In this document: one piece after another, positions 12,968 to 25,400 of the stretch
Position numbering within the stretch: position 1 is the stretch's first letter
Layout of the letters: the number at the start of each line of letters is the position of its first letter
Origin: Clitoria ternatea
Lineage: Eukaryota; Streptophyta; Magnoliopsida; Fabales; Fabaceae
DNA length: 64,000 nt
Assembly: GCA_037962975.1 (NCBI GenBank)
Contig: CM075675.1
Span: 103,763,218-103,827,217, forward strand
Direction of reading: 5' to 3'
The notes under the pieces: generated by a model
Told to the model about the DNA's origin: nothing
Database searches by the model: none
Seen by the model: the letters and a program-made list of their open reading frames with translations, nothing else
Made by a program: the position numbers and the translations under genes

Positions 12968-13562
12968 TGGCATAATGTTTCTTGTATTGAATGACCCGAA
13001 CAAAATAATGTTGTTGAGCGAAAACATTTACATATTTTAAATATTGCTCGTGCCTTAATGTTTCAATTCAATGTTCCAATTACCATATGGGGAGATTGGG
13101 TCCAAACTATTGTTTTCCTTATAAATAGCCTTGTCCTTTATCATAATCACCATATGAGATTTTATATAGTAAATTGCCTAACTATTTGATTTCAGGATAT
13201 TTGGAACTCTTTGTTATGCTTCTACGTTACTCTCTAACAAATACAAATTTAGCCCCAAGCCCACTACTGTCATCTTTATTGGTTATCCTCATGGATATAA
13301 AGGTTACAAACTTCTTAACCTTGACACTCATCAATCTTTCATATCCAGAGATGTGAAGTTCTTTGAACACATGTTCCCTTTCAAAATCAGCAACACATCT
13401 ACTTCATCTCATGATGCCTTCAACAATCATATCACACCCAACCTCACTCATGATGTTCCTTATGATGATTCTGATCCTATCCCAACTCCTATTGCTCCAC
13501 AAAATCAAATAACCCTTCCACCATCCATTACTTCAGACCCCATTTGTCAGACCCTTGCCTAA
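12968..13562 (+). pseudogene. Ty1/copia integrase fragment, frame-broken
   Basis: Translation gives the conserved copia integrase core end, with words SCIE, PEQNNVVERKH, ILNIARALMFQ and WGDWVQTIVFLIN, followed after a frame change by FIGYPHGYKGYKLLNLDTHQ, SRDVKFFEHMFPF and a proline-rich tail. Stops occur after SCIE and near 13185. The GAG-pre-integrase part and the catalytic N-terminal half are missing on the left; reverse transcriptase should follow but does not. With the RNase H tail at 14400 and an LTR-like sequence after it, this is the remains of one copia element that lost its middle. Confidence 0.85.
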
Positions 13563-14395
13563 GTTACATATTAGTCTTGCTTAACTAAAAGAAATTAAGA
13601 TTGGAAATTCATTAATCCAGAAATTTGGGGATAAAATTTTTCTTGAGTTTCGCACTTAAGGCAACTACTTACATTGCTAATAAGATCAAAGAGTCAAGCT
13701 TCATAATGGGCAACATTTCAAAATGCATACAACCACTCAATAATGATAAGAAACCAAAACCCATATAGGTTCAAGCGTATCTCATGCAAACGGAAGTATA
13801 ACCTTTACAAAAAGTGCCAAAAAGAGACACGAAGGTTGGAATAATAAAGCCCTAGGCATAGCAGACCACGGATAACAAGGCCATAGCACAAAACGTGAAA
13901 AAATTCACTTTTAGGGATTCCACTGGCCATGGGAATTTCCCACAGGCCGTGGAATGTATTCCCCTGGCAGTGGGAAAAATCCACAGGCTGTGGAATGCTC
14001 TGACTTCATGCACAAAATTTTTAAACTTGTAACAGGGCCGTGAGAATTTCCCATAGGCCGTGGATCGACCCCTGATGCCCCATTTTCCCATTTTCAATGT
14101 ATTTTCCTTATGACCTTGAACCATGCAATGTTTAGACCTCATAGAACACAATCTCATCACTCAAAACTTAACTTCCTGACATGGTACCTATCTTAATGCA
14201 TCATGGTTAATTCCTAACAAATAATCCTCACATTACCAACCAACTGTTAGACTCTACACACCAATTATGCAAAATTTTCTTGCATAATTACACTTCCTAT
14301 CAACAAAATTTTCCAAGGAAGGCTAAGAGACAAAATACTACCAGCAAATCTTCTACAGAGACATGATATAGATAAATAGTAACTAAACTCTCTTA
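13563..14395. other. Foreign insert between copia integrase and RNase H
   Basis: Where about 1.5 kb of copia reverse transcriptase should lie there are instead about 830 nt of unrelated sequence. It contains the palindromic motif cluster at 13920-14063 and no coding sequence that I recognise. The open frame on the minus strand (14160-13852) runs through the repeats and looks accidental. The insert may be a solo LTR: a possible TG start at 13544 (TGTCAGACCC) is suggestive, but I could not confirm a matching CA end or target duplication. Confidence 0.5.
13920..14063. repeat. Cluster of six CCAC-N5-GTGG hyphenated palindromes
   Basis: Six variants of a 13-nt hyphenated palindrome lie in 144 nt: CCACTGGCCATGG (13920), CCACAGGCCGTGG (about 13940), CCCTGGCAGTGGG (about 13962), CCACAGGCTGTGG (13981), ACAGGGCCGTGAG (about 14032) and CCATAGGCCGTGG (about 14051). 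Arms CCAC and GTGG flank a 5-nt core. Spacing is about 20 nt apart from one gap of about 50. The GC content contrasts sharply with the AT-rich flanks. Confidence 0.85.
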
Positions 14396-14399
14396 GCTA

Positions 14400-14692
14400 A
14401 GGAATTTATTGACTGACTTCCATTTTAGTACTCCTTATGCTACTGTTTATTGTGACAACAAAGTTGCCATCCACATCGCTTCGAATCCATCATATCATGA
14501 AAGAACTAAACACCTTGAAATTGATCTTCATTATGTTAGGGAACAAGTGGGAAAAGGTGTCCTCAAGTTGATTCATGTTAGGAAGCATCATTAGCTAGCA
14601 GATATCTTCACTAAGTCCTTATCCAAAAATGTCTTCCTTAACATCTTGTTCAAATTGGGTGTTGAGAATATCTTCCTCCCAACTTGAAGGGG
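14400..14692 (+). pseudogene. Ty1/copia RNase H C-terminal fragment
   Basis: The reading frame gives the end of a copia RNase H: VYCDNKVAIHIASNPSYHER, KHLEIDLHYVREQV and, after a stop at 14592, LADIFTKSLSKN and FKLGVENI. In intact elements this segment sits just before the polypurine tract and 3' LTR, exactly as here. The in-frame TAG replaces a codon in the usual stretch before LADIFTK. It belongs to the same element as the integrase piece at 12968. Confidence 0.88.
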
Positions 14693-14880
14693 GAGGGGGT
14701 ATTGGATTTATTTAGTCTCTGTTAGTTTTTGTATAGTTTTTATCTTTAGCTGATAGGTGGATATCTCTGTTAGTTTGTTAGCTATTAGTTTGTTTTCTTC
14801 TCTTGTATATATTATTCTCCTCCCTTCAGTTTTAATACAACTTTAATGCATATTCAAATCTTTTCCTCTCATCTAATAGA
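14686..14880 (+). mobile_element. Ty1/copia polypurine tract and probable 3' LTR
   Basis: A purine run AAGGGGGAGGGGG directly follows the RNase H stop and is a typical polypurine tract. The sequence after it (ATTGGATTTATTTAG onward, TTGTATATATTATTC near 14804, then CTCTCATCTAATA) has the short copia LTR style, about 180 nt. The expected TG start appears as TATTGG, and I could not fix the CA end. Assignment follows from position after RNase H. Confidence 0.6.
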
Positions 14881-14889
14881 TGGTTGGTA

Positions 14890-16375
14890 GTTAGAAGAGA
14901 AAATTACAAAGTGGTTGGTGCATGGTATGATAGTGGTGCTTTAGACTATAATGTTTTTTTTTATTGTAGAATTTTATTAATAGGAACTTAATCAAGTCTA
15001 ATCCTACACAGAAAAGCTTAATGAAATTGTCTATCATTTTAATGAATAAGGATATTAGTGTATGATAAAGTCGTTGTCAATTGATTCATACAAAAAAGTC
15101 ATAATCAATTGTGTACTTGAATAAATTACGCGCGTTTCAGAAAATATAAGAACAGTGTGCATTAGCTATAACAGAGATAGTTAAATGAAGAAATTCTGCA
15201 TCTTGCCTTGATTTAGGAATAGCTCAAAATAAGCGAATTTCTTCAAATGGTATTTCTATTTCAGCAAATTTGTTTGGGTTATTTTCATATTATTTCTTAT
15301 TTATGAGCTATGATTCTAAAGCCGCCCTTGCATGAATTGCATTCGAACATTGTAAACCCGCACGTGCTGTAATTGATTCATTCCTTGTAACTTCCATTTG
15401 CCATATTATAAGAGTAAGTAATACATGGATTGGATATGTTCAAGTCACTCGATTAGTTGAACTCTATTTTTCTTGAATTCTAGAAGGATAAAGAATTTTT
15501 TTAACATCTGTATGTTTTTTTTTCCTTCTTTGCTAACCACATGTATATATTCTTCAGGTAATCTTAACTTGAAGTTTAATTATAATGAAGACTCTCATAT
15601 ATCGAAACATTTCCTACAACCAGCAATATCATCAATAATAAATATTATGTGTATTTATTTTAACATTATATATTAAGGGTGGCTTGTGTTTATATATGCT
15701 TCATACTCAAGTTTAATTTGGTGTTTGTTTATTTTAGTCGAGATTGTTCAATTGAAGTTAGTTGAAAATAAATTTTTAATTTATTAAATTAAATAGTATA
15801 AAGAGATGTATATTGAATCATGATTAAGATCAATACTGATTATTAAATTAATGATACTATTGGTCAAATAAACTAGGTTATCATTTCTATGTTATGAATA
15901 AAAAAGTTACATGGAAAGATCTGCAATATATATTAATAAAAAAATGAAAATGAAAATATGGAAACAGAAGAGGAGAAAAGGGGGCCAAGGAATTGGCTGC
16001 CAAAGAAAAATCAAACAAGGTAAAAATGGTGGAAGGTGAGAAAACTAATGACCAAGCCCATGTTCAAATATGCATGCTTCACGCCTGTTAAATTAGGTTC
16101 CACTTGTTCCAAAAAAAAAAAAAGGTTCCACTTGTTTAAACTAAACTTCGATTTTTTTAGTATAAACAACAAATTTCTGACCAAAAAAGTATAAACAACA
16201 AATTTAGTTGTGTCGTTAAACGGCTTGTAATATACATGCTTTTTAATAAATGAAGATTTTTATAATTTTTTTAAACCCAAAGACAAACGGTTAAAGATTT
16301 TGGAAAGGGGAAATAGAATAAATTTTAAAGCCCTAATTAACCAACACAAACAGTTTCTGAAGCATAAATTTGTTG
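14890..16375. other. AT-rich spacer, no gene seen
   Basis: No coding exon, tandem repeat or terminal inverted repeat could be supported. A 19-nt near-duplication with GGTTCCACTTGTT on both sides of a poly-A run (about 16095 and 16124) and a short repeat of AAGTATAAACAACAAATTT near 16160-16205 are the only local structures. Confidence 0.5.
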
Positions 16376-16379
16376 ATAG

Positions 16380-17085
16380 TGTGTCATGACCCTACAGAAG
16401 GTTTCAAATTACATATCATTTTAGAATTTAAAACGTTATTCATATATGTTTTTTGTCGTAGATTATGTTTTGGAGTGAATATCGGTCCCTTATTTCCTCG
16501 GATAACAACCAATGTAGACCCATAAGCTGTCAACATGATTTAACTTAACACACCGACTTCTTGCATTTGAGCACTTCCATGACCGGAGTCAAGAGCCCTT
16601 TGAATGACTTAATCACCGGAGTCATGAGAAGACAAAGATAATAGCAACACCGGTCAAACCTGTAGAAATGTCAGTCTCACATGATGTACAGACCTTTTTT
16701 GACACACATAACGAGGCATGACATGACACTCTTTCGCTATAAATACAACCATCACCCTCATAAGTGGTGAGCTTTGACACTCATCTTATTAATCCAATAT
16801 ACATCCGATGTCAAAATCCGAACTGACTTGAGCGTCAAAGTATTTTTACAGGTACTACCCCTTTTCACCCATCAGGGCGTCGAACTAGAGTCTGGAGCCT
16901 GCCTAAAGCTAATAGTGACCCCGTCCATGGGTGCAGATCTGAAAAACACCCTTTCACGTCCTTCACGGACCAGACTTCCATCATAACGATGTCGTGTTTA
17001 AGGAATCTTAAGGGTTGACACTGGTTACGAGCAGAGTACTTTGCCTCTGGACACTGGTCAAAACAGATTATATGGGTGTTCCTGG
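16380..17085 (+). mobile_element. Probable LTR fragment of an LTR retrotransposon
   Basis: The segment is less AT-rich than its flanks and has LTR layout: TGTCATGACCC near the left edge, a TATA box (CTATAAATAC, 16737-16746) and, 50-110 nt later, GACTTGAGCGTCAAAG followed by TTTTTACAGGTAC. Similar layouts occur in plant Ty3/gypsy LTRs around the transcription start and R-U5 region. Short CACCGG/GACCGG words recur upstream (16580-16650). No internal coding region adjoins it, so it is a solo or truncated LTR. Borders are approximate. Confidence 0.5.
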
Positions 17086-17373
17086 GATGATTTGGTTCAA
17101 TTTTAAAGTATAAAACAAGTTAAACTGCATAATAAAAATGTGTGATTTGACTTAATTTAATTGAAATGGTTTGGAATGATTTGATTTAACGGATTTAAAC
17201 TTCTTTTTTAAATAGAAAATACTTAAATATCAATATAATAAATATAAATTATATAGTCAATTTTAAAAATTACGAGATATAAAAATGTAATTTATCTTTT
17301 AACCATTTTTATTGCTTTTTACGAATAATTTATTATATTAAAGATTACTCTATTTTATAGTAAGTGATAACAC

Positions 17374-17376
<3 letters not shown>

Positions 17377-17407
<31 letters not shown>
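17377..17407. repeat. AT dinucleotide microsatellite
   Basis: An uninterrupted run of about 15 AT units in an AT-rich spacer. No associated feature. Confidence 0.95.
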
Positions 17408-17410
<3 letters not shown>

Positions 17411-18451
17411 TTCAATAAACTAATAACACATTATTAATCAAATTTTAAGGTTACCCAAAGATATGGTAGCATAAGAATTAATAAAATATACTTAAGTACA
17501 ATTTGGTTTGATTTGGTTCCACAAATGAGAATTGCAAGCCGAACCAAATTGTATTTAGAAGTGTAATTTTTATGGTTATAGTTAACGCGGTTAATAGTTT
17601 TCGTAACTTGTGATTTAGACCGGTTCAATTTTGTAGCTAATCATGGATTGGTTCAGTTTTAATAAGAATAAAAGTGTAAAAAATAAAATAAGTTCAGAGC
17701 TTATAAGCTCAAATGTTACTTCAAGTAGTTTTTTGAAAAACCCTACAAGCTACTAAATTTAGGGTTGGGTGACTAATGGATTGGATTAAATTTTAATAAA
17801 AAAAAATCTCATTCAATTAAAGTTAATTGGATTGGTTTGAGTTTGATTTGTGCATTTTTTTTTTGTTGAAATCTGATTCGATCTTAAGTTGGTTTGGATT
17901 AGATTGGATGATCAAATATTCGTTTAACTATGACTTGTTATAAATTTTATGAAAATAGAATTATATAAAACTTCAAACATTATAAAATCTATATCAAACA
18001 TTGACTGTCACAATTACAAAACTTTATGGAAATAAAAACCATGACCACCCAAAATAACCATAGACATAGTTGAATGTTGATGTGTAAAACTCTTAAACAA
18101 AAATTATATCTTGACATTTGCTTTAAGTCTTTAATACACAAATACAAATCTAAGTCAATAAATTAAAGTTTTGGGCTTGATCGCTTTTGGTTACCTTTCA
18201 TTCCTTTTCATGACATAACATTGACATTATATTAGATAATATGAAACAAAAATATAATAATAAAATACAAAGTTAAGTCTACTACTAATAAATACTTTAG
18301 TTTATAGGGTTGAAATTCGAATACAATTAGTTATTGGTTATGATTGGACTATTAAAAAAAATCTAATATGACTTAATTGAATTGGATTAGGTTAAACATG
18401 TAAATTTAACTCATTGCTCAGTCCTAATTGAAATAGTTTTCTTTACCAAAC

Positions 18452-18747
18452 ATAATACTACCTCCGGTTCTAAATATAAGCAAATATACCTAACTTCACA
18501 CATATTAAGAATAGTAGTTGGAGGTAGTTATTTGCATTAATGTTACCATATATTTGATTTAATTTTCTAAAATACCCTTAGTATCATTTATTACATAAAG
18601 AATTAATGGCCTTGGAAATATATATGATGAGGACATATTTGGTAAACAAGTATTTAATGACATTGGGAAAGTCTAATTTTGCTTATATTAAGGGACCAAA
18701 AAATTCCACTAAAATTTGCTTATATTTAGAACCGGAGGTAGTATTAT
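18452..18747. mobile_element. Stowaway-type MITE (Tc1/mariner)
   Basis: A 34-nt terminal inverted repeat is exact at both ends: the left end runs ATAATACTACCTCCGG... into TAAATATAAGCAAAT, and the right end is its reverse complement. The element is about 290 nt and has no coding capacity. The CTACCTCCGGTTC terminus next to TA fits the Stowaway terminus (CTCCCTCCGGT-like) and its TA target duplication. An internal near-copy of the terminal word (GCTTATATTAAGGGACC, about 18680) lies close to the right end. The exact TIRs suggest recent mobility. Confidence 0.88.
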
Positions 18748-19379
18748 CTAATGACTTTTAAGTTAGTAAAATAAGTTATAAACTAGTTTAAATTATTACT
18801 CTTGATTTTACTGAAGATAACCAAAATTTAAACCTAAAGCCTCAATTTTTTTTAAAAATTCTATCAAGTAATTATAAATGAAAAGTTTTTATTAAAAAAT
18901 ATTATTAATATTGATAGAGAAATCTTATTAAAAAGGAAATTTGAAAGGGACGATTTTCTTTTAAAAAAAATCTTATATGAAGGGACGTATATATTATGAT
19001 TTTTAAAATAGTGTATGATTTAATTTCCATTTCCTAAACAATCAAGCTTATTTTAAGAAAGAGTTGACCAAGAACAAGTTAATTTAAAATGGTGAGTGAG
19101 TCTTCGCTTCCTTTATGACGCCTATCTCTTCCTATTGTGAATTCTTTCTTTCTTTATTCCATTACATGTCATTCATAAAACTATTTAATTAACGAATACA
19201 CGTCTTCACACATATTTTTCAGCACCCCTTTTTCTGTATCTGCGTGTATGAGCCTTTCACTTCTTCCACTTTTCTTACGACCAAACAAAGTCATCTTCTC
19301 TGTTCTCGTTTTATGTTAGTATCAGTATATGTTTCTCCACGACCCTTTTCATCTTCTCTGTTCTCATATATGCTTCTTC

Positions 19380-19385
19380 CACGTG
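19380..19385. promoter_or_regulatory. G-box (CACGTG) upstream of the right receptor gene
   Basis: CACGTG lies 79 nt before the start codon at 19464. This palindrome is the established core site for plant bZIP and bHLH factors. It is a single occurrence, so its use is inference. A repeated TAGCTAGC stretch follows at about 19399-19412. Confidence 0.35.
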
Positions 19386-19463
19386 CTGAATGATCATTGC
19401 TAGCTAGCTAGCACTTCATCAACTCCAAATTTTGTTTAGTTATCATCATCAAAGTCAGCAACC

Positions 19464-22400
19464 ATGACTATCACTATTACTTTCTTCCTTTTCCTCCTTG
19501 CTGCCTTTTGCTCTGCCTCCTTAGCTCTTGGGGCAACTCTGTCCCAAGATGAAAGTAAGTCATTCAATGATTTTTTATTTTATCTATTTATCCTTTTGAA
19601 CAACGGTAATAGAAGAGCGATAAGGAGATCCAAAGTTTGATCGAATCCATTTTTCATTGCTTGAACATCCATGTCAAATTCCAATTCTGCTGTTTTTATT
19701 AAATCAGCCTTCCCAATTTTGGAGATAGTTTCAACATTATTTCTCAATTGAAATCTTTTACCTTTGATACTTTAGACATCTTTTGCTTAGATCTTATATA
19801 CACATATGAGTTTATACGAGTATATCTAGTGAGAGCATGAGAAGCGAGAGAGGTTAATCTTGATATCATATATGTGTGTATAATTTGTATAGGAGAAAGC
19901 ATAAAACAAAGTTAATAAATGATTAAAATTAAACTTAAGTAAAATAATATTGATTTGTTGTATAGTTGTTTGTTTTATTAGATATATACATCCCTTAGTG
20001 GGAATATTGATTAATTGTGGGATTTATTTATGGTACTACAGAGCAAGTTCTGAGGGACATAGCAGAGACACTTGGGAAGAAGGATTGGGATTTCAGCGTA
20101 GATCCATGCAGTGGAGAACGTAACTGGACTTCATCTGTTCAAGTGAAAGGGAGCGAAAATGCTGTCATGTGTAATTGCGACTTCAACAATGCCACCCTCT
20201 GTCATGTTACTAACATGTACTACATATCTCCCTCTCACTCCTTTTTGTTATGTGATTATTATGAGCATTAAGAAATTTAATTAGTTACAATTAAATTAAT
20301 GATCTTTGCCATGTCTATCTTTTATTGCTAGTTGGTTGTTGACGTAATATGGTGATATCATGGATTGAAATATGATATGTTTACTTTGATTTTAAAGAAT
20401 TACTTTTAAAAAATAAGATTTATTATTTAAAATTTTAGAAGCCCTGAAACTATATTTATACATCAAATAAGGACTAAAATTTTGATCAAATATCTAATAG
20501 ATAAAGATAATTTCTTAAAATAAAGAAACAAGAAGGACTTTATAGCTAATTCGGAGGAAACAAGATGGGTTATGGGAAGTCTCTCTCATGTCTAAGCGAG
20601 TTTATGTTAGAGTAAATAGTAAATTTTAGGTGAGAGTCTTAATGAATGTACTTGCACAATAAATGTTGGGTGTATTTATACGCATGAGAGTGATCAGAGG
20701 CAATCACGACCTTGTCAATATGAGATGTGAAGATTCATAAGCCGAAGGTTCTAACCTCTGTAGTACCATAATTAACGCCACTTTTAATCTTGCATCTATT
20801 GTGGTCTTCGTATGTTCTACTCTGGAGTACCTTGGGTACTCAATACAAGGATACTGATGTACCTGATCTAGATCAATTAATTAATTTGTTAAAAAAATCA
20901 TAAACTCGATTATTGTGTTAAAAAAGAAATTATGAACTAATTAAATTTAGTTAACGATAAGTTTAGGAAATTAAAGTTTATTAGGAATATATGAAAAATT
21001 ATTTATGACTTCACTAAGTCATTTTTTATTAATTTTAATACATCACTTGATATAATTTTTTAATTATTTTAAATTTATTTAAATATAATTTTTCGTTTAG
21101 AAATAATTTATTTATATAAATTTATGAGGATGAATACATTAATGGTTCTGCCAACCAATTTAATTTCTAGCCGCTCATGTAGTACAGACTGTAATGTTTA
21201 TGCAAATTTTCGATTACTTTGACTTTGAGTCATGCTTTTATTTTATTTGTTGTATTTTTCCGCAACTTGTTTGTGTGATGATGTCGGTGGGCTTGGTCTC
21301 TTATTGCGCGGGACTCAATTTATTGTCTTTCTGTCTTTTCTCATCCACTTGAGAATTTTCTTCTCACAACTTGAGATTTTCAATTTTAAGTATCCTAATT
21401 ATTTTTCTACTTTTTGGTCAATGATCCTACTTATTTAATTTAATGATTTCTTTTTAGCCCCAAATATATTTTTGGCTGCAGTTGCTTTTAACATAATCCG
21501 TTTTTATTTTCACATTTTTTAGGGTTTGATATTTAGAAGTATACATGTCTCTTAATTTAGACTTCCAAAATCAAAATCGAACTACCAATATCTAAAACAC
21601 AAAAAAACAAAAATTCGAAATTTGATTTTTGATTTTTGAAAATTTCTCATCCAAACTTCTCAGCACTGGTAGTTCCGAATGAGTTATTTTTTTTTTCAAT
21701 TTGATTTGTAGAATTCAATTGTTAAAATAAAAAACATATATCAAAATCTGTGTTGTGATGATGGACAATTGTTTCCTAGTATTTTAATAATACATTCTTT
21801 TAAATGATTAAATAAACATGCAGACTTTTGAAAGCACAAAATCTCCCAGGCACTCTCCCACCGGATTTGTACAGGTTGCCTTACCTTCAAGAAATGTATG
21901 TAATTCTCAAACTTTACTCACATTCAACCAGAAGTTTAATTAATTTAATGAAATTATTTTAAAATATTATGTTGCATTTTTGTTACAGTGACCTTTCTCG
22001 TAACTACCTGAACGGTACAATTCCGAAAGAATGGGGCTCCATGAAACTGGTTAGCATGTAAGATTTCTCTGTGATTACTTATTTATTTATATGATATTTA
22101 ATAATAGTTTATATAATACATGATTCCGATGAATGGGTATTAAAATTGTTATCAATGTGGTATAGTAAGCTAATGACATGTTTCTTGATGATGATAGTTC
22201 CCTCCTTGGAAATCGCTTGACGGGTTCAATACCAATAGAGATTACAAACATATCCACTCTTCAAAGTTTGTGAGTTTCTCGTTATCCACAACTTAGTAAA
22301 TTCCATTTCGAATGACAGAAATATGAGTCACACAGTAGCCGTTCATAGTCATGACTCATGAATGCGGCTAATGCAACTGCAATTGTGGTTACAAAATGGT

Positions 22401-25400
22401 TGTAAAGACATAAAAGTTGTTTGGGTTTACCTGATCCAATGGATTGAGCTTGGGTATATACATATACATATTGGAAACAACAAATTTACTGTACTTACAT
22501 TATTGTGATACGATAAATGCATTCATTCTAGTAAGAAATTACCATTTTTAATGGCTTAAACTCAACCCTATATACATCCAAATTGTTAATTTTGCGGCAT
22601 AATTTGAAATTTTATATTAAATTCAAAGAGTTCTATATGGAGCTTAACTTAAACTTGAAATGAGTAGGGTCTTGGAAGGTAATCAATTCTCTGGAAACCT
22701 TCCTCTGGAGCTTGGAAATCTAACCCAGATTCAAAGGCTGTAAGCACTTCATACTATTTGCCATTTACATCTCACTATGTTAATATCCTTTGGTTATTTG
22801 ATTTCTTTCATTGATGTTTCATTTTCAATTCTGAAAGGCCAATGTTTGAAATCTAGTTTAATCCCATGGCTTAGATTCATATATAAATATATAATATGTT
22901 CTATTTGTCGATGTTAATTATGCATAGGTTACTTTCCTCCAACAATTTTACTGGAGAACTACCTGTAACATTGGCCAAACTCACTACATTGCAGGATATG
23001 TAAGCGTCAGAATTTTGTTACACTATTGAGTGATGACTAATTTAAAGAATGTTGTTTTTGAACTAAAATTAACTTTTGAAGTTTTAATTGTTTGATATTG
23101 TTTCATACCCTCTAACTATGCAGTCGAATTGGGGATAATCAATTTTCTGGGAAGATTCCTGATTTTATTCAAAGCTGGACAAGTCTTGCTAAACTGTAAG
23201 AATTCTTTTTTTTTTTCCATCTTTTTTCTTTCAATTTTCTACATTAATTGCTTTTCTATTGTATGAGTTAGATTGTCTTGTTTCCAGAAGTCATAAGTGA
23301 TTTGCTTTACGTTGCAGTGTGATTCAAGGGAGTGGATTAAGTGGGCCAATTCCTTCTGGGATTTCACTTCTGGCAAACTTAACTGACTTGTATGTATGAA
23401 TGTGATATTTGATACAGGAAACAAGGTTTTTGAATCAACTTTCATTTTAATTTTGTTTACTTGGCTACATTCTAATGTGCTATGCAGGAGAATTAGTGAT
23501 CTGAATGGATCTGAACATTCACCTTTTCCACAACTTGATAAAATGAAGTTGAAAACTTTGTGAGTTTATGGCTTTGACTCTCTTCATAAATTAAAAATAA
23601 GAGAAGTCAAGGGAAGAGGTCCTGATAACATGTAGCTATCTATTTTGTTGTTTTACAGGATTCTGAGGAATTGCAACATCAATGGAACACTACCTCCATA
23701 TCTTGGGACAATGACAAGTTTAAAAAACTTGTAACTGCCTACTTTTCCATATTGTTTGATTGCAACTAATGATTAAATTTTCCATTATAACAATGTTTAT
23801 CTTATTTGATAAACTTCAGTTTTAAGTTGCATGAAATTCTTTTGCTCTGATTAATTTCTCCTGAAATTTTTATACTCACACTCAATACCTTTTCTTTTTC
23901 AGAGACCTTAGCTTTAACAAATTGACTGGGCCTGTTCCGAGTAATTATGATACCCTAAGAAAAGTGGATTACATGTAAGGAATTTATCATACTTTTTCCT
24001 AACAATTCTTAATTTGAGGCATGCATATTCTTGTACCACATATCCATAGGCTTCTTTACTCCTTGAAAAGACTAGTTTCAACCTCTAGACCGAAGTAGGA
24101 TAGTTGCATAATTCTAATTAGATTCTTAAATTTTAATCTCAATTTAAAGATATGTGTAATGAATGACCCTAGTGGAGCTTAACTAGTCCAGACCAAGGTT
24201 TTATTGTCTAAGAATCAAAACAGTAGTTGATAGAAGGATCGCTTTAAACAATTATCTGAATTGATTCAATCCTGTAAAGGGAATAAGAACAAGTAAATGG
24301 TTGCTATTAAGGATGATGAGCTTACCTTCTATAATGTTGAGTCATCAACAGACAATAGATTAATCTCTTGATATTCTTCAAATGTAGCTATTTTACTGGA
24401 AACCTTCTCACGGGACCAGTGCCTGCATGGACAAATAGAGCCGACAACATGTGAGTACTCTTTCAACTGCTACTTACGTGAATCCTTGGATTTTGGAATA
24501 TATGCACATCATTTGTGCGGCAAAAAATCTAGAAACACGTCTTATCTTCCTTTTTGTTGTCACCTTTTGGACTGATTCTTCTTTCTTCTATTTTTTCTTT
24601 CACTTTTCATCAAGCATTAATCTTTTTTCAGTAGAACTGCATATTAATTGTGTGTTGAGTTGTCTGTGTTGAAGAATTCAAAACTGACTAAGTCTCCCAT
24701 TGAAAAAATATAATAAGAGGAATGATTTATAAATGTAAATATATTTAATTATCTTAAGGTTTTGGGTTATATTATTGAATCTAAGATTGTGAAAAATCAG
24801 ACTAGTCAGTTCAACAATCTAACCTCAAAATTTTTTATATTTTTTAAAAAAGTCTATTATAAAATATTTTTAAATATATAAAAGACTCATATGTAATATT
24901 TACATTTTATTTTTATTTATTATAATTTCTTATCTTAAAATACATAAAATATAACCTTTAGTTAATTTAATTTTTATATAATTTATTATTAATATATAAA
25001 ATTATATTATATTAAATTAAAAATATCTATTTTATTATTACAAGTTTGACTATAATTGAACAAATAAATTGTGAATTTTACTGGTTCCATCGTCAGTCTG
25101 TTCCTTAAAATATTGATGAAGTTCAATATTTATGAGCTTACTTCCTCCCTATCTCCTTGTCATTATGGTCACTCCTGGTAAGATTTTAATCCCCTGAAAT
25201 CTAAGGCTAGGTCCAGAATCCCTTTAGTTTCCCTGACATTATAATAATCTCCTAATATCTCTTCTCTCTGAAGTGAACTGTATGTTTTCCTGGAGCTGAG
25301 GCGAATGTTGTTTAACTTTTGTTTTTAGTAAGGGGTTTACTTAATATCATATATATCTCTAATCTGAAGTCAATGTTCAATTGGGAGATAAAGTCATCCT

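Noticed and set aside
12977..12992. CACTA terminus reading GTTTCTTGTATTG before AAT
   Set aside because: The same bases translate as SCIE, the conserved copia integrase segment leading into PEQNNVVERKH, so the resemblance to a CACTA end is coincidental.
13852..14160. A 102-residue minus-strand protein
   Set aside because: It is produced by the palindrome cluster and its flanks and has no recognisable domain.
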